NCBI GenBank assembly: GCA_030323885.1
Contig: CM059190.1
Location: forward strand, 107,165,590 to 107,229,589
Reading direction: 5' to 3'
Length of the DNA: 64,000 nt
Source of the DNA: Branchipolynoe longqiensis
Taxonomy: Eukaryota > Annelida > Polychaeta > Phyllodocida > Polynoidae
This document shows positions 33,331-44,791 of the stretch, in pieces. Positions within the stretch are counted from its first letter, which is position 1. Each line of letters begins with the position of its first letter. The notes under the pieces were generated by a model. The model was given only the letters and a program-made list of their open reading frames with translations, did not search any database and was not told the origin of the DNA. The translations under genes and the position numbers were made by a program.

Positions 33331-33559
33331 TACCAGGCGACCATTGACTCATAGTGGGTGGGGTCATCTCAAACTCGTCCCCACGCCCCCACAAACTGGA
33401 GGGGCAGCATCTAACTGTTCTCCACTCCTTCACAGTGTGGGGCGGCCATAAGTTGTTCCCCACGCCTCCCATGACTGGGTGTGGTCGTCCGGCCTCGTTC
33501 CTGAGTATTTCCCATCAGCCCATACCACTGCGCCATTGTCAGTTGAGCTGCTCAACGAG

Positions 33560-34540
33560 TTGTTCTGTGTATTGCTCACTGAGTATCGCTGTGTGCTCCT
33601 CTGTGTGCTACTATCTATGCTGCTTTTTGTACTGCTCTGTGCGCTGCTATGTGTGCCACCTTTTGTGCTGCTTTATGTGCTGCTTTGTGAGCTGCTTTAT
33701 GTGGTGCTCTCTGTGCTGCTCTATGTGCTGCTCTCTGTGCTGCTCTCTGTGCTGCTCTATATGCTGCTCTTTGTGCTGCGCTATGTGCTGTTCTATGTGT
33801 TGTTCTATGTGTTGCTATATGTCCTGTCCTATGTGCTGCTCTATGTGCTGCCATATGCCCTGCACTATGTGCTGCTCTATGTGCTTATCCATGTGCTGCT
33901 CTATGCGCTGCTCTATGTGCTGTTATATGTGCTGCTCTATGTGCTGATATATGTGCTGATATATGTGTTGTTCGATGTGCTGCTCTATGTGCTGCTCTGT
34001 GTCCTGATCTATGTGTTGATCTATGTGTTGCTCTATGTGCTGCTCTATGTGCTGCTCTATGTGCTGCTCTATGTGCTGCAATATGTGCTGCTCTATATGC
34101 TGCTCTGTGTCCTGCCCTATGTGCTGCTGTCTCCTGTCCTATGCGCTGTCCTATGTGCTGCTCTATGTGTTTGCTCTGTTCCCTGCCCTATGTGCTGCTC
34201 TGTGTCCTGCCATATGTGCTGTTTTATGTGTTGCTCTATACGCTGTTCTATGTGCTGCTATATGTGCTGCTCTGTGTCCTGCACTATGTGCTGCCCTATA
34301 TGATGTCCTATGTGCTGCCCTATGTGCTGCTGTATGTGCTGCTGGTCGCGCTGCTGTACGTGGTGCTGTACATGCTGCTGCACGTGATGTTGTATGTGCT
34401 ACTGTATGTGCTACTGTATGTGCTGCTGTATGTGCTGCCCTATGTGCTGCTGTATGTGCTGCTCTATGTGTTGTCCTATGTGCTGCTCTATGTGCTGTCC
34501 TATGTGCTGACCTATGTGCTGACCTATGTACTGCCTTCAG
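33560..34540 (+). repeat. 12-bp minisatellite TATGTGCTGCTC
   Basis: About 80 copies of a 12-bp unit. The period of 12 leaves all frames open: Tyr-Val-Leu-Leu and Met-Cys-Cys-Ser on plus, Ala-Ala-His-Arg on minus. The Leu/Val frame imitates a membrane protein but is a strict tetrapeptide repeat and is judged non-coding. Confidence 0.94.
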
Positions 34541-34690
34541 TGGGGTTCCGTATGATTCAAATAAATAGTCAACGTGATAGAACGGCCTGCCCATAATTAC
34601 GACTAGTTTAGCTCAAGTCCAACCGTGCATATAGCTACCCTAGTTCCTTCATTTGACACAGCGGCGCCTCCCATCGGACAAAGCAAGTAA

Positions 34691-35688
34691 AGGGGCTGTC
34701 ACACTACGACGTATGTCCTTAGCGTATACCGACATATGCGATTTTCGACCAACACATCGGCATATGGCGTCATACGTTACATATACATTGGGCATACGTC
34801 GAGTATGCTCAGGATATGGCGTCATAGGTCGTCATAGGTCGGCATAGGTCGAGCCGCTAAAAATGTTTGTGCATGTTCAAAATTGTCAGCGTATGTCACC
34901 ATATGGCTCATATGTTTCTCATAAGCTTGGCGTATGCTCAGAGTACATCGGCGTACGTCATTCACACGTTAAGGGTAGGTCGGGATAGGTTGGAACACGT
35001 TAGCCATATGTTTAGCCTTTGGGAACGTGCAGTCCGCGTACAGCCAACGGATGCATAAGGTACTTCTAGCGTACTTCGAATGTGTGCCTACCGTATCTCT
35101 ATCGATGAAGTAATGTACATAACGTTGGTCAGCATTGCCTGGAACCCCCCCCCCCCCCCCAGAAAAAGAGTATTTTTAAACAAAATATAATTTCATGAAT
35201 CATATAGACCTAAATTCTTGCATTAAATTTATTAAGGAACACTAGATTTTAAGATTAGGTAAAAAATTGCACCAAAATGTGGGTTGTTGCACCAGAAAAC
35301 CATGTAAAATATTGCCTTAAAATGGGTGTTGTTCCACCAACCCATGTGAAAAAAATTACCCTAAAATAGGGGTAGTTTCGATCCATATTTGGAAACCCCC
35401 TAGCCAATTCCTGGGTGCCCCCCTGTAACCGTGAGTGTATGCGAGCGTTTTGTGCATGTTTTGCAAACGTTTTGCGAGGCACAAGAACGTTCTCATATGC
35501 TATTGCGAGCAATAGGTCAAAGAGACGTTCTGCATACGTTACGTGCATTGTGTGTACGTTGTGTGTTCGTTGTGTGTATGCCCATTTTGATCCCCCACCC
35601 CTGAAAAGTTTGACGAATGCCGACGTACTGGCAAATTGTCGTACGTTGGGCACGCGCTGATGCCGTACACCGTAGTGTGACAGGCCCT
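34691..35688. mobile_element. Harbinger-like TIR element with a nested insertion
   Basis: A 998-bp element with ends AGGGGCTGTCACACTACG and, reversed, AGGGCCTGTCACACTACG (17 of 18). It is flanked by a 3-bp duplication TAA at 34688-34690 and 35689-35691. A TAA/TTA-type duplication is characteristic of PIF/Harbinger transposons. The interior is full of GCGTATGTC and CATACG-type sub-terminal motifs. A CAGGG-ended element sits inside at 35130-35425; without it the carrier is about 700 bp. No transposase is encoded. Confidence 0.78.
35130..35425. mobile_element. Second copy of the poly-C/poly-G CAGGG element
   Basis: A reversed copy of the element at 1229-1496. The shared interior includes GGTAGTTTCGATCCATATTT and GTGGGTTGTTGCACCAGAAA. 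The end CCTGGGTGCCCCCCTG matches the CAGGGGGGCACCCAGG terminus of copy 1. The other end, near a run of about 16 C, is shorter than in copy 1. Flanks TAACGTTG and TAACCGTG are a possible imperfect 8-bp target duplication. Confidence 0.7.
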
Positions 35689-35691
35689 TAA

Positions 35692-36120
35692 CAGAACAGC
35701 TTACCTGCTGCAGGAGTTGCCTTTTTTTTTAAGTGCACAACCAGAAGGCATTTTATTTTAACGTGGCAGGTTTATGAACTGACACTATCAAACATATTCT
35801 CATCGGAATAAATGGAAGCCATACGTACGTTAATTATGAGGGGAAACCATGAGTACTCAAATACTTTGACTTTTAATTGGGGTGTGCTGAAAAAGTACTT
35901 CTAATATCAGCAGCTCAAACCGTCAACACAACGAAGCCACAATGGGATATATTCAGTTGGATTCAACAATGGTCAGCAATATGATCGAATTTATTGCGCT
36001 TACAGTTTCAACTGCATCAGATACTAACAGTAACATTAACATTTGAAGCAAATAAAAAGAGAGAATTTTTCCTTTTATCCACATTATTTGATTAAGCATA
36101 AATTCTTCAGCTGTGAACAA
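35692..36120. other. No recognisable feature
   Basis: AT-rich single-copy-looking DNA with no open frame of note and no match to other parts of the window. Confidence 0.5.
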
Positions 36121-36123
36121 TTC

Positions 36124-36288
36124 GTCTCCATTATTCCTCGGCTCCTTTCCCTATCCTTAAATTTAAAAGCGCCAGGATACATAGCAAAATATTAATTGTT
36201 GAGTCATCGGTTTGACTCAGCTAGAGTTTGAACCCATGACGTTCCACACAGGAGGCAAGCACTCCACTAATTTGGCCATCCAAACCCC
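36124..36288 (-). mobile_element. SINE1b copy
   Basis: A reversed copy containing CTCCATTATTCCTCGGCTCC at the tail side, ATCGGTTTGACTCAGC and a head with TAATTTGGCCATCCAAACC. It is adjacent to an IR-C piece. Confidence 0.65.
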
Positions 36289-36289
36289 T

Positions 36290-36465
36290 CTAATTTGACA
36301 TGTTTGCACTTCAAATATCTCAAAAGTTAGCCATTTCAAATATAAATTACTTCTGACTAAAGTAAGGTAGATTAAAACAATCAATTTAATATATTTATCT
36401 CAGAAAAATGACAGAAAGTCAAAACCATCGAACTATGCAACTTCAATTGCATAACAGAGAAAGGT
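36290..36465 (-). repeat. IR-C partial copy
   Basis: A reversed copy with ACATGTTTGCACTTCAAATA, CAATTTAATATATTTATCTC and CATCGAACTATGCAACTTCA. It helped define the IR-C alignment. Confidence 0.65.
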
Positions 36466-36500
36466 GACAGAAGACGCAACACTCATGTTGGATATCACAT

Positions 36501-36710
36501 TATGGGATGGCCAAATGAGTTGAACGCCCGCGTCCCATGCAGCGGGTCATGGATTCGAACCCTGACCGAGTCAGCCCAATGACTTAGCAATTAATACTTG
36601 TCACTAGCTCCCCTGGCGCTTGGCAATTCTAGGATAGCGCTATGAGCAGTGGAATGAGGAAGAGCAAATATCTGTAGTTGAAATTAGTTTTGCTTGATAA
36701 ACGAACACAA
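36501..36710 (+). mobile_element. SINE1b copy
   Basis: The head GGGATGGCCAAATGAGTTGA contains an A-box-like segment, the B box GGATTCGAACCCTGACC is well kept, and the tail is AATATCTGTAGTTGAAATTA then GTTTTGCTTGATAAACG. It has the best B box among the SINE1b copies here. Confidence 0.78.
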
Positions 36711-36827
36711 GAACACAACAAAAAAGCTTACACTTGTTGAAAATTGAAGGCAGGATCTGGTTCATCAGCTATGTTTATATCCAGATAGTTTAAGAATACC
36801 ACAATAAAAACAAGTCAGCGTCTGTTC

Positions 36828-37430
36828 TGTGGTTTAATTTGTATTCACTCTTTGTGGTTTAATTTGTATTCACTCTTTATGGTTTAATTTGTATTCACTC
36901 TTTGTGGTTTAATTTGTATTCACTCTTTGTGGTTTAATTTGTATTCACTCTTTGTGGTTTAATTTGTATTCACTCTTTATGGTTTAATTTGTATTCACCC
37001 TTTGTGGTTTAATTTGTATTCACTCTTTGTGGTTTAATTTGTATTCACTCTTTGTGGTTTAATTTGTATTCACTCTTTGTGGTTTAATTTGTATTCACTC
37101 TTTGTGGTTTAATTTGTATCCACTCTTTATGGTTTAATTTGTATTCACTCTTTGTGGTTTAATTTGTATTCACTCTTTGTGGTTTTTATTTGTATTCACT
37201 CTTGGTGGTTTAATTTGTATTCACTCTTTGTGGTTTTTATTTGTATTCACTCTTGGTGGTTTTTATTTGTATTCACTCTTGGTGGTTTAATTTGTATTCA
37301 CTCTTTGTGGTTTAATTTGTATTCACTCTTTGTTCTTTAATTTGTATTCACTCTTTGTGGTTTAATTTGTATTCACTTTTTGTGCTTTAATTTGTATTCA
37401 CTTTTTGTGGTTTAATTTGTATTCACTGTC
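36828..37430 (+). repeat. 26-bp minisatellite, ~23 copies
   Basis: The unit is TTTAATTTGTATTCACTCTT followed by TGTGGT. It is highly homogeneous. Variants TTTTATTTG cluster at 37180-37270. Confidence 0.95.
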
Positions 37431-37459
37431 TTAGTCTCACATACATTTCTTAGTCAAAC

Positions 37460-37708
37460 AGATAAGCACTCACATATAAGAATCACATATAGGAATCACA
37501 TATAAGAATCACATATAAGAATCACATATAAGAATCACATATAAGAATCACATATAAGAGACACATATAAGAATCACATATAAGAATCACATATAAGAAT
37601 CACATATAAGAATCACATATAAGAATCACATATAAGAATCACATATAAGAATCACATATAAGAATCACATATAAGAATCACATATAAGAACCACATATAA
37701 GAATCACA
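37460..37708 (+). repeat. 13-bp minisatellite AATCACATATAAG
   Basis: About 19 almost perfect copies, close to the 26-bp array. The region after it, 37710-38225, has a unique stretch and a run of C-rich sequence (37980-38125). Confidence 0.95.
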
Positions 37709-37979
37709 TTCAACGGAGAGTCAAAGATAAGTAAAAAAGCTTTAACTGGAGAAGGAAAACCCGCTATATCTCATGTCGGGCCGACCTTTGCGGGTTGCTG
37801 CGCTGCCAGGACAGCCGACTTCCGGTAATATTTACACAACGTGAGGCATGATGGGAAGGCCCCGTGTTTGACAGCTTGGACCGGGCCAGGAGGAGGCACA
37901 AAAAGAACATGGCCGCCATAAACATACGGACTGCTGTAGCGCCCTCAGAGCGGGCAATTAGTCACGTGAGCTAAATATA

Positions 37980-38125
37980 GAACCCCCCCCCCCTCCCCGT
38001 CTCCTGACTGCCCTCCCCCACATACCCCCACTACCACGCAATCCTCAATCCCCCCGCCTCCACCCCCCCCCGCCCCCCCCCATGAGTCCCACCCCCCCCC
38101 CCCCCCCTCCCCCCCCCCCCTTAGT
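37980..38125. repeat. Poly-C low-complexity tract
   Basis: Long C homopolymers broken by single T, G or A. The exact length is unreliable in any read. Confidence 0.85.
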
Positions 38126-38227
38126 CACCACCGGAAGTGGACAGATGTGGATCCACACGTTGCGATGTGCGGGTTAGACATATGTTATGAACTCTAGCGT
38201 TCTACTCTAGGTCTGGAGACTACCACT

Positions 38228-40100
38228 GTACAAGGCAGCGCCCTGGGTTAGCTTCTAGGTACGCCAAGGTAAGCGCGTACATGGTTAGCATCTAGATACG
38301 CCAAGGTAAACATGTCCATAGTTAGCTTCTAGGTATGCCAATGTAAACACACCCAGGGTTAGCTTCTAGGTACACCAAGGTAAACATGTATATAGTTAGC
38401 TTCTAGCTACACCAAGTTAAACACGTCCATGGTTAGCTTCTACATACACCAAGTCAAACATAACCAGAGTTTGCTTCTAGGTATGCCAATGTAAACACAC
38501 CCAGGGTTAGCTTCTAGGTACACCAAGTTAAACACATCAACAGTTCGCTTCTAGGTATGCCAAGTTAAACACGTCAATAATTAGCTTTTAGGCACAATAA
38601 GGTAAGCATGTCCATAGTTACTTCTAGGCACACCAAGTTAAACGCATCCAGAGTTTGCTTCTAGATATGCTGAGTTAAACACATCCAGGGTTAACTTCTA
38701 GGTACTCCAAGTTAAACATGACCAGATTTACCTTCTAGGTACACCAAGTTAAATACATCCATAGGAGAGAGAAATTTCAATGACTTCTAGGTGCACCAAG
38801 TTAAACAGGTACGTGGTTAGCTTCTAATTAAGCCAAGTTAAACAGATCCGGGGTTAGCTTCTATGTATGCCAAGTTAAACACATCCATTGTTAGCTTCTA
38901 GGCATGCCAAGTTAAACACATCCATAGTTAGCTTATAGGCACACCAAGTTAAACACATCCAGGGTTAGCTTCTAGTTATGCCCAAGTTAAACACATATAC
39001 AGTTAGCTATTCAGTATACCAAGTTAAAGACCCATGGTTAGCTTCTAGGTATGCCCAAGTTAAACACATATATAGTTAACTATTCGGTATACCAAGTTAA
39101 AGACCCATGACTAGCTTCAAGGAACACCAAGTTAAAGAGGCACAGGGTTAGCTTCTAGGTACACCAAGTTAAACAAACACATGGTTAGCTTCTAGGTACA
39201 CCAAGTTAAACACACATAGGGTTAGTTTCTAGGTACACCAAGTTAAACACACACAGGGTTAGCTTCTAAGTACACCACATTAAACACACACAGGGTTAGC
39301 TTCTAGGTACACCAAGTTAAACACACATAGGGTTAGCTTCTGAGAAGTACACCAAGTTAAACACACACAGGGTTACCTTCTAGGTACACCAAGTTAAACA
39401 CAAACAGCGTTAGCTTCTAAGTACACCAAGTTAGACACACACAAGGTTAGCTTCTAGGTACACCAAGTTAAACACACACAGGGTTAGCTTCTAGGTACAC
39501 CAAGTTAAACACAAACAGTGTTAGCTTCTAAGTACACCAAGTTAAACACACACAAGGTTAGCATCTAGGTACACCAAGTTAAACACACACAGGGTTAGCT
39601 TCTAAGTACACCAAGTTAAACACAAACAGCACTAGCTTCTAAGTACACCAAGTTAAACACACACAAGGTTAGCTTCTAGGTACACCAAGTTAAACACACA
39701 CAGGGTTAGCTTCTAGGTACACCAAGTTAAACACAAACAGCGTTAGCTTCTAAGTACACCAACTTAAACACACACAAGGTTAGCTTCTAGGTACACCAAG
39801 TTAAACACACACAGGGTTAGCTTCTAGGTACACCAAGTTAACCACACACAGGGTTAGCTTCTAGGTACACCAAGTTAAACACAAACAGCGTTAGCTTCTA
39901 AGTACACCAAGTTAAACACACACAGGGTTAGCTTCTAAGTACACCAAGTTAAACACACACAGGGTTAGTTTCTAGGTACACCAAGTTAAACACACACAGG
40001 GTGAGCTTCTAAGTACACCAAGATAAACACACACAGGGCTAGCTTCTAGGTGCGCCAAGTTAAACATGTCCAGGGTTAGCTTCTCGGTATACCAAGTTCA
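38228..40100 (+). repeat. 37-bp minisatellite, ~50 copies
   Basis: The unit is GGTTAGCTTCTAGGTACACC followed by AAGTTAAACACACACAG. The left third (38228-39120) is diverged, with ATGCC and CATCCA variants. The right two thirds are homogeneous, and a block of roughly three to four units is itself repeated around 39400-39800. This gradient suggests recent expansion from the right side. Confidence 0.95.
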
Positions 40101-40660
40101 TCCTGCCTACACCCAGCAACTGTGTGGTGACCATGGACATGCGTGGTTCACGATATATTAATATATTAGGCAGCCTACAGCCAAGGTTCACGACCTTTCT
40201 ATGATGGATGTTGTCTGGTGGTCATTAGTCATGCGATGTGCAGTGTCTGGCGGCCATGTTGAACTGATGCCATAGGTTTGTAAGACGGACGCTATTGGAA
40301 ACACAATATAGCCTAGTCTGTGAATGGTGGTGGTTCACGTAACCCGATCCGTGCAGTTTCTGACAGACTCAGATGTGGCGAGCCGTGTTAGTGCGGTGCA
40401 GTAAGAGGGTGTGCTTGGTCAGGAGTTGGCATTGCATGAACATGAAATAAACACACACGGTTTGATGGTCACCATAACAGTCGCATACTTAGTGGTGTAT
40501 TTACTTTGAAGCACCTCACACTAATGAGAATAGTGCTCCTGACTGTCGGCATTAGACATGGGATCCGCCAGAGGGCGTGCTCAGTGAGACCCACCCACCT
40601 GGTGTGACAGACACGCCTGCTATGACAAGCAGATTGCTCCGCATGATATTGATAGAAATA
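40101..40660. other. No recognisable feature
   Basis: Mixed-composition DNA between two large arrays, without repeat matches or a convincing exon. Confidence 0.5.
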
Positions 40661-41520
40661 TCGCCTGGTGTGACATACATCTGGTGTGACAAGCATGCCT
40701 AGTGTGACAGACATGCCAGGTGTGACAGCCACACCCTGTGTGACAGACACCCCCAGTGTGACAGAGACACCCAGTGTGACATACACACTCAGTGTGACAG
40801 ACACATCCAGTGTGCCATACACACTCAGTGTTACAGACACACCCAGTGTGGCAGACACACCCAGTGTGACAGACACACTCAGTGTGACAGACCCACCCAG
40901 TGTGACAGACACACTCAGTGTGACAGACACATTACCCGGTATGCCATACACACTCAGTGTTACAGACACACCCAGTGTGGCAGACACACCCAGTGTGACA
41001 TACACACTCAGTGTGAAAGATACACCCAGTGTGAGAGACACCCCCAGTGTGACAGACACACCGAGTGTGACATACACACTCAGTGTGACAGACACACAGT
41101 GTGACATACACACTCAGTGTGACAGACACACCCAGTGTGACAGACACCCCCAGTGTGACAGACACACCCAGTGTGACATACACACTCAGTGTGACAGACA
41201 CCCAGTGTGACATACACACTCAGTGTGACAGACACACCCAGTGTGACAGACACACCTAGTGTGACAGACACACCCAGTGTGACAGACACACTCAGTGTGA
41301 CAGATACATTACCCAGTATGACAGACACCCCCAGTGTGACTGACACACCCAGTGTGACCGACACCCCCAGTGTGACAGACACCCAGTGTGACAGACACAC
41401 CCAGTGTGACAGACACACCCAGTGTGACAGACACACCCAGTGTGACAGACGCATCCAGTGTGACAGACACACTCAGTGTGACAGACACACTCAGTGTGAC
41501 AGACACATTACCCGGTATGA
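40660..41520 (+). repeat. 18-bp minisatellite ACACCCAGTGTGACAGAC
   Basis: About 48 units. Each contains CAGTGTGACAGACACAC, and ATTACCC(A/G)GTATGAC variants mark units near 40930, 41310 and 41510. Thr/Asp/Ser/Val pseudo-protein frames arise from the 18-bp period. Confidence 0.95.
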
Positions 41521-41589
41521 CAGACACAAACCTACTCTCGCACGACTGTTTTATCAGGTGTGCACCTGGTTGAGTTTGCTCTGGTGACA

Positions 41590-43862
41590 GGAATGTTCTG
41601 AAACAACACAAACTACCACGCGCACTACACACTAACAGTACCACACCACACACACTACCACACATCACCACACAAACTACCACACACACTAAACACTAAC
41701 AGTACCACACCACGCACACTACCACACATCACCACACAAACTACCACACACACTACACAGTAACAGTACCACACCACACAGAATACCACACATCACCACA
41801 CAAACTACCACGCACACTACACACTAACAGTACCACACCACACACACTACCACACATCACCACACAAACTACCACGCACACTAAACACTAACAGTACCAC
41901 ACCACACACACTACCACACATCACCACACAAACTACCACACACACTACACAGTAACAGTACCACACCACACACACTACCACACATCACCACACAAACTAC
42001 CTCGCACACTACACACTAACAGTACCACACCACACACTACCACACATCACCACGCAAACTACCACACACACTACACACTAACAGTACCACACCACACACA
42101 CTACCACACATCACCACACAAACTACCACGCACACTACACACTAACAGTACCACACCATACACACTACCACACATCACCACACAAACTACCACGCACACT
42201 ACACACTAACAGTACCATGCCACACACACTACCACACATCACCACACAAACTACCACACACACTACACACTAACAGTACCACACCACACACTACCACACA
42301 TCACCACACAAACTACCACGCACACTACACACTAACAGTACCACACCACACACACTACCACACATCACCACACAAACTACCACAGACATTACATACTAAC
42401 AGTACCACACCACACACACTACCACACATCACCACACAAACTACCACACACACTACACACTAACAATACCACACCACACACACTACCACACATCACCACA
42501 CAAACTACCACACACACTACACACTAACAGTACCACACACACCACACACACTACCACACATCACCACACAAACTACCACACACACTACACACTAACAGTA
42601 CCACACCATACACTACCACACATCACCACGCAAACTACCACACACACTACACACTAACAGTACCACACCACACACACTACCACCCATCACCACACAAACT
42701 ACCACGCACACTACACACTAACAGTACCACACCACACACACTACCACCCATCACCACACAAACTACCATGCATACTACACACTAACAGTACCACACACAC
42801 TACCACACATCACCACACAAACTACACCGCACACTACACACTACCACTACCACACCACATACACTACCACACATCACCACACAAACTACCACACACACTA
42901 CACACTAACAGTACCACAGCACACACACTACCACATATCACCACACAAACTACCACACACTACACACTAACAGTACCACACACACTACCACACATCACCA
43001 CACAAACTACACCGCACACTACACACTACCACTACCACACCACACACACTACCACACATCACCACACAAACTACCACGCATACTACACACTAACAGTACC
43101 ACACTACACACACTACCACACATCACCACACAAACTACCACACACACTACACACTAACACTACCACACCACACATGCTACCACACATCACCACACAAACT
43201 ACCACACACACTACACACTAACAGTACCACACACACCACACACACTACCACACATCACCACACAAACTACCACACACACTACACACTAACAGTACCACAC
43301 CACACACACTACCACACATCACCACACAAACTACCACACACACTACACACTAACAGTACCACACTACACACACTACCACACATCACCACACAAACTACCA
43401 CGCACACTACACACTAACAGTACCACACCACACACACTACCACACATCACCACACAAACTACCACGCACACTACACACTAACAGTACCACACCACACACA
43501 CTACCACACATCACCACACAAACTACCACGCATACTACACACTAACAGTGCCACACCACACACACTACCACACATCACCACACAAACTACCACACACACT
43601 AAACACTAACAGTACCACACCACACACACTACCACACATCACCACACAAACTACCACGCACACTACACACTACCACTACCACACCACACTACCACACATC
43701 ACCACACAAACTACCACGCATACTACACACTAACAGTACCACACTACACACAATACCACATGTCACCACACAAACTACCACACACACTACACACTAACAG
43801 TACCACACCACACACACTACCACACATCACCACACAAACTACCACGCACACTACACACTACC
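41590..43862. repeat. ~64-bp minisatellite, ~35 copies
   Basis: Unit landmarks are ACTAACAGTACCACACCACA, CACTACCACACATCACCACA and CAAACTACCACACACACTAC. Variant units ACTACCACTACC recur at 42840, 43020 and 43670 together with the same neighbours, which points to duplication of multi-unit blocks. The strand is almost free of G. Confidence 0.95.
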
Positions 43863-43870
43863 AGACATAC

Positions 43871-43918
43871 GTCTGAGTGTTGCTGGTAGTCTGAGTGTTG
43901 CTGGTAGTCTGAGTGTTG
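43871..43918 (+). repeat. Left stub of the 18-bp CTGAGTGTTGCTGGTAGT array
   Basis: Two and a half units identical to those at 48598-50926. They are directly followed by the T-rich tract that marks the 3' end of LINE-B, so the LINE appears to have landed in this array. Confidence 0.85.
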
Positions 43919-44467
43919 TTTTTTTTGTTTTTTTTTGGTAAAGTATTTATTCATCTAAATATGACATTTGTCAGTGCCTGAGAACTGGTCTTCTGGCCAT
44001 CTTACTATTGGAATTGACATTCTAAATAATCTAAGTTTGGTCAGTGCTGTATTAGTCACAGCACCGATCCTGTAGAATTAAGGGAGTGGCCTCTGCTGTA
44101 TAATGTACAGCACCAGTCACTGCGGTTCATGCAAAAATGGGGAGCAGCACCAAGTAGAAGATGTATACCCGGGGCAACTAAAACAATCATTGTGGGTTAC
44201 ATTTTTTCTCTTATAAAACAAGCTAAGTTTATAGTTGACAGGACATTTTGACTGCCTTATATAATGTTCAATGTGTTTAAACAAATTGATAGTTGTGTAG
44301 GATGTTCAGTGTGTTGATGGTTTGTTCATGATGGTTAAGGGTGGTGGCAGGGGAGGGGTGCCCATTGGGGTGGGTGTTAGGGGGGGGGAAACCCACATGA
44401 GAGCAAGCGGGGATGCAGGGGGGGGGGGGGCAGGAGCTCAGGGCTTTGCTAGTAATTACTGCAGTAG

Positions 44468-44736
44468 TCATTCAAGGGCCTGAATAACCAGGTGGGCTCT
44501 ATATGCATTTTTTAAGGCAAGTATTGTTTCTATTTCTCTGACTCTGATAGGGAGGTCATTCCACATGACACTACCTTTGTAGATTGGTGCTCCGATATAT
44601 TTATTTGTTGAAGGGTGTGGTACATTGAGCAGAGTGGAGGCTCCTCTTCTTGTTATTCTATTTGTGCGGTCAATGAATTTTTCATCTTTTGCGTGTCAGT
44701 GCATTAGTGCCATCAGGTGTAGGTCCCTTTGTTCTG

Positions 44737-44739
<3 letters not shown>
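44468..44739 (-). pseudogene. LINE-B reverse transcriptase, C-terminal end
   Basis: Read on the minus strand, this segment begins with SEQRDLHLMALMH, has an in-frame stop, then continues through KFIDRTNRITRRG and YKGSVMWNDLPIRVREIE to a terminal stop at 44468-44470. WNDLP-type motifs are typical of the C-terminal tail of CR1/Jockey-group LINE proteins. The frame continues the coding sequence that breaks off at 46658 (ending LHKKTKL). This proves that LINE-A was inserted between the two halves. Confidence 0.82.

Positions 44740-44791
<52 letters not shown>

Noticed and set aside
33479..34596. Leu/Val-rich frames resembling a multi-pass membrane protein
   Set aside because: It is a tetrapeptide repeat dictated by a 12-bp satellite; the other frames are just as open.
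37460..37708. CRISPR-like array
   Set aside because: The units are contiguous with no unique spacers, in a eukaryotic context. The same applies to the other short-unit arrays.
37980..38125. Biologically meaningful poly-C structure
   Set aside because: Long homopolymers are the least reliable part of any assembly, and nothing nearby supports a function.
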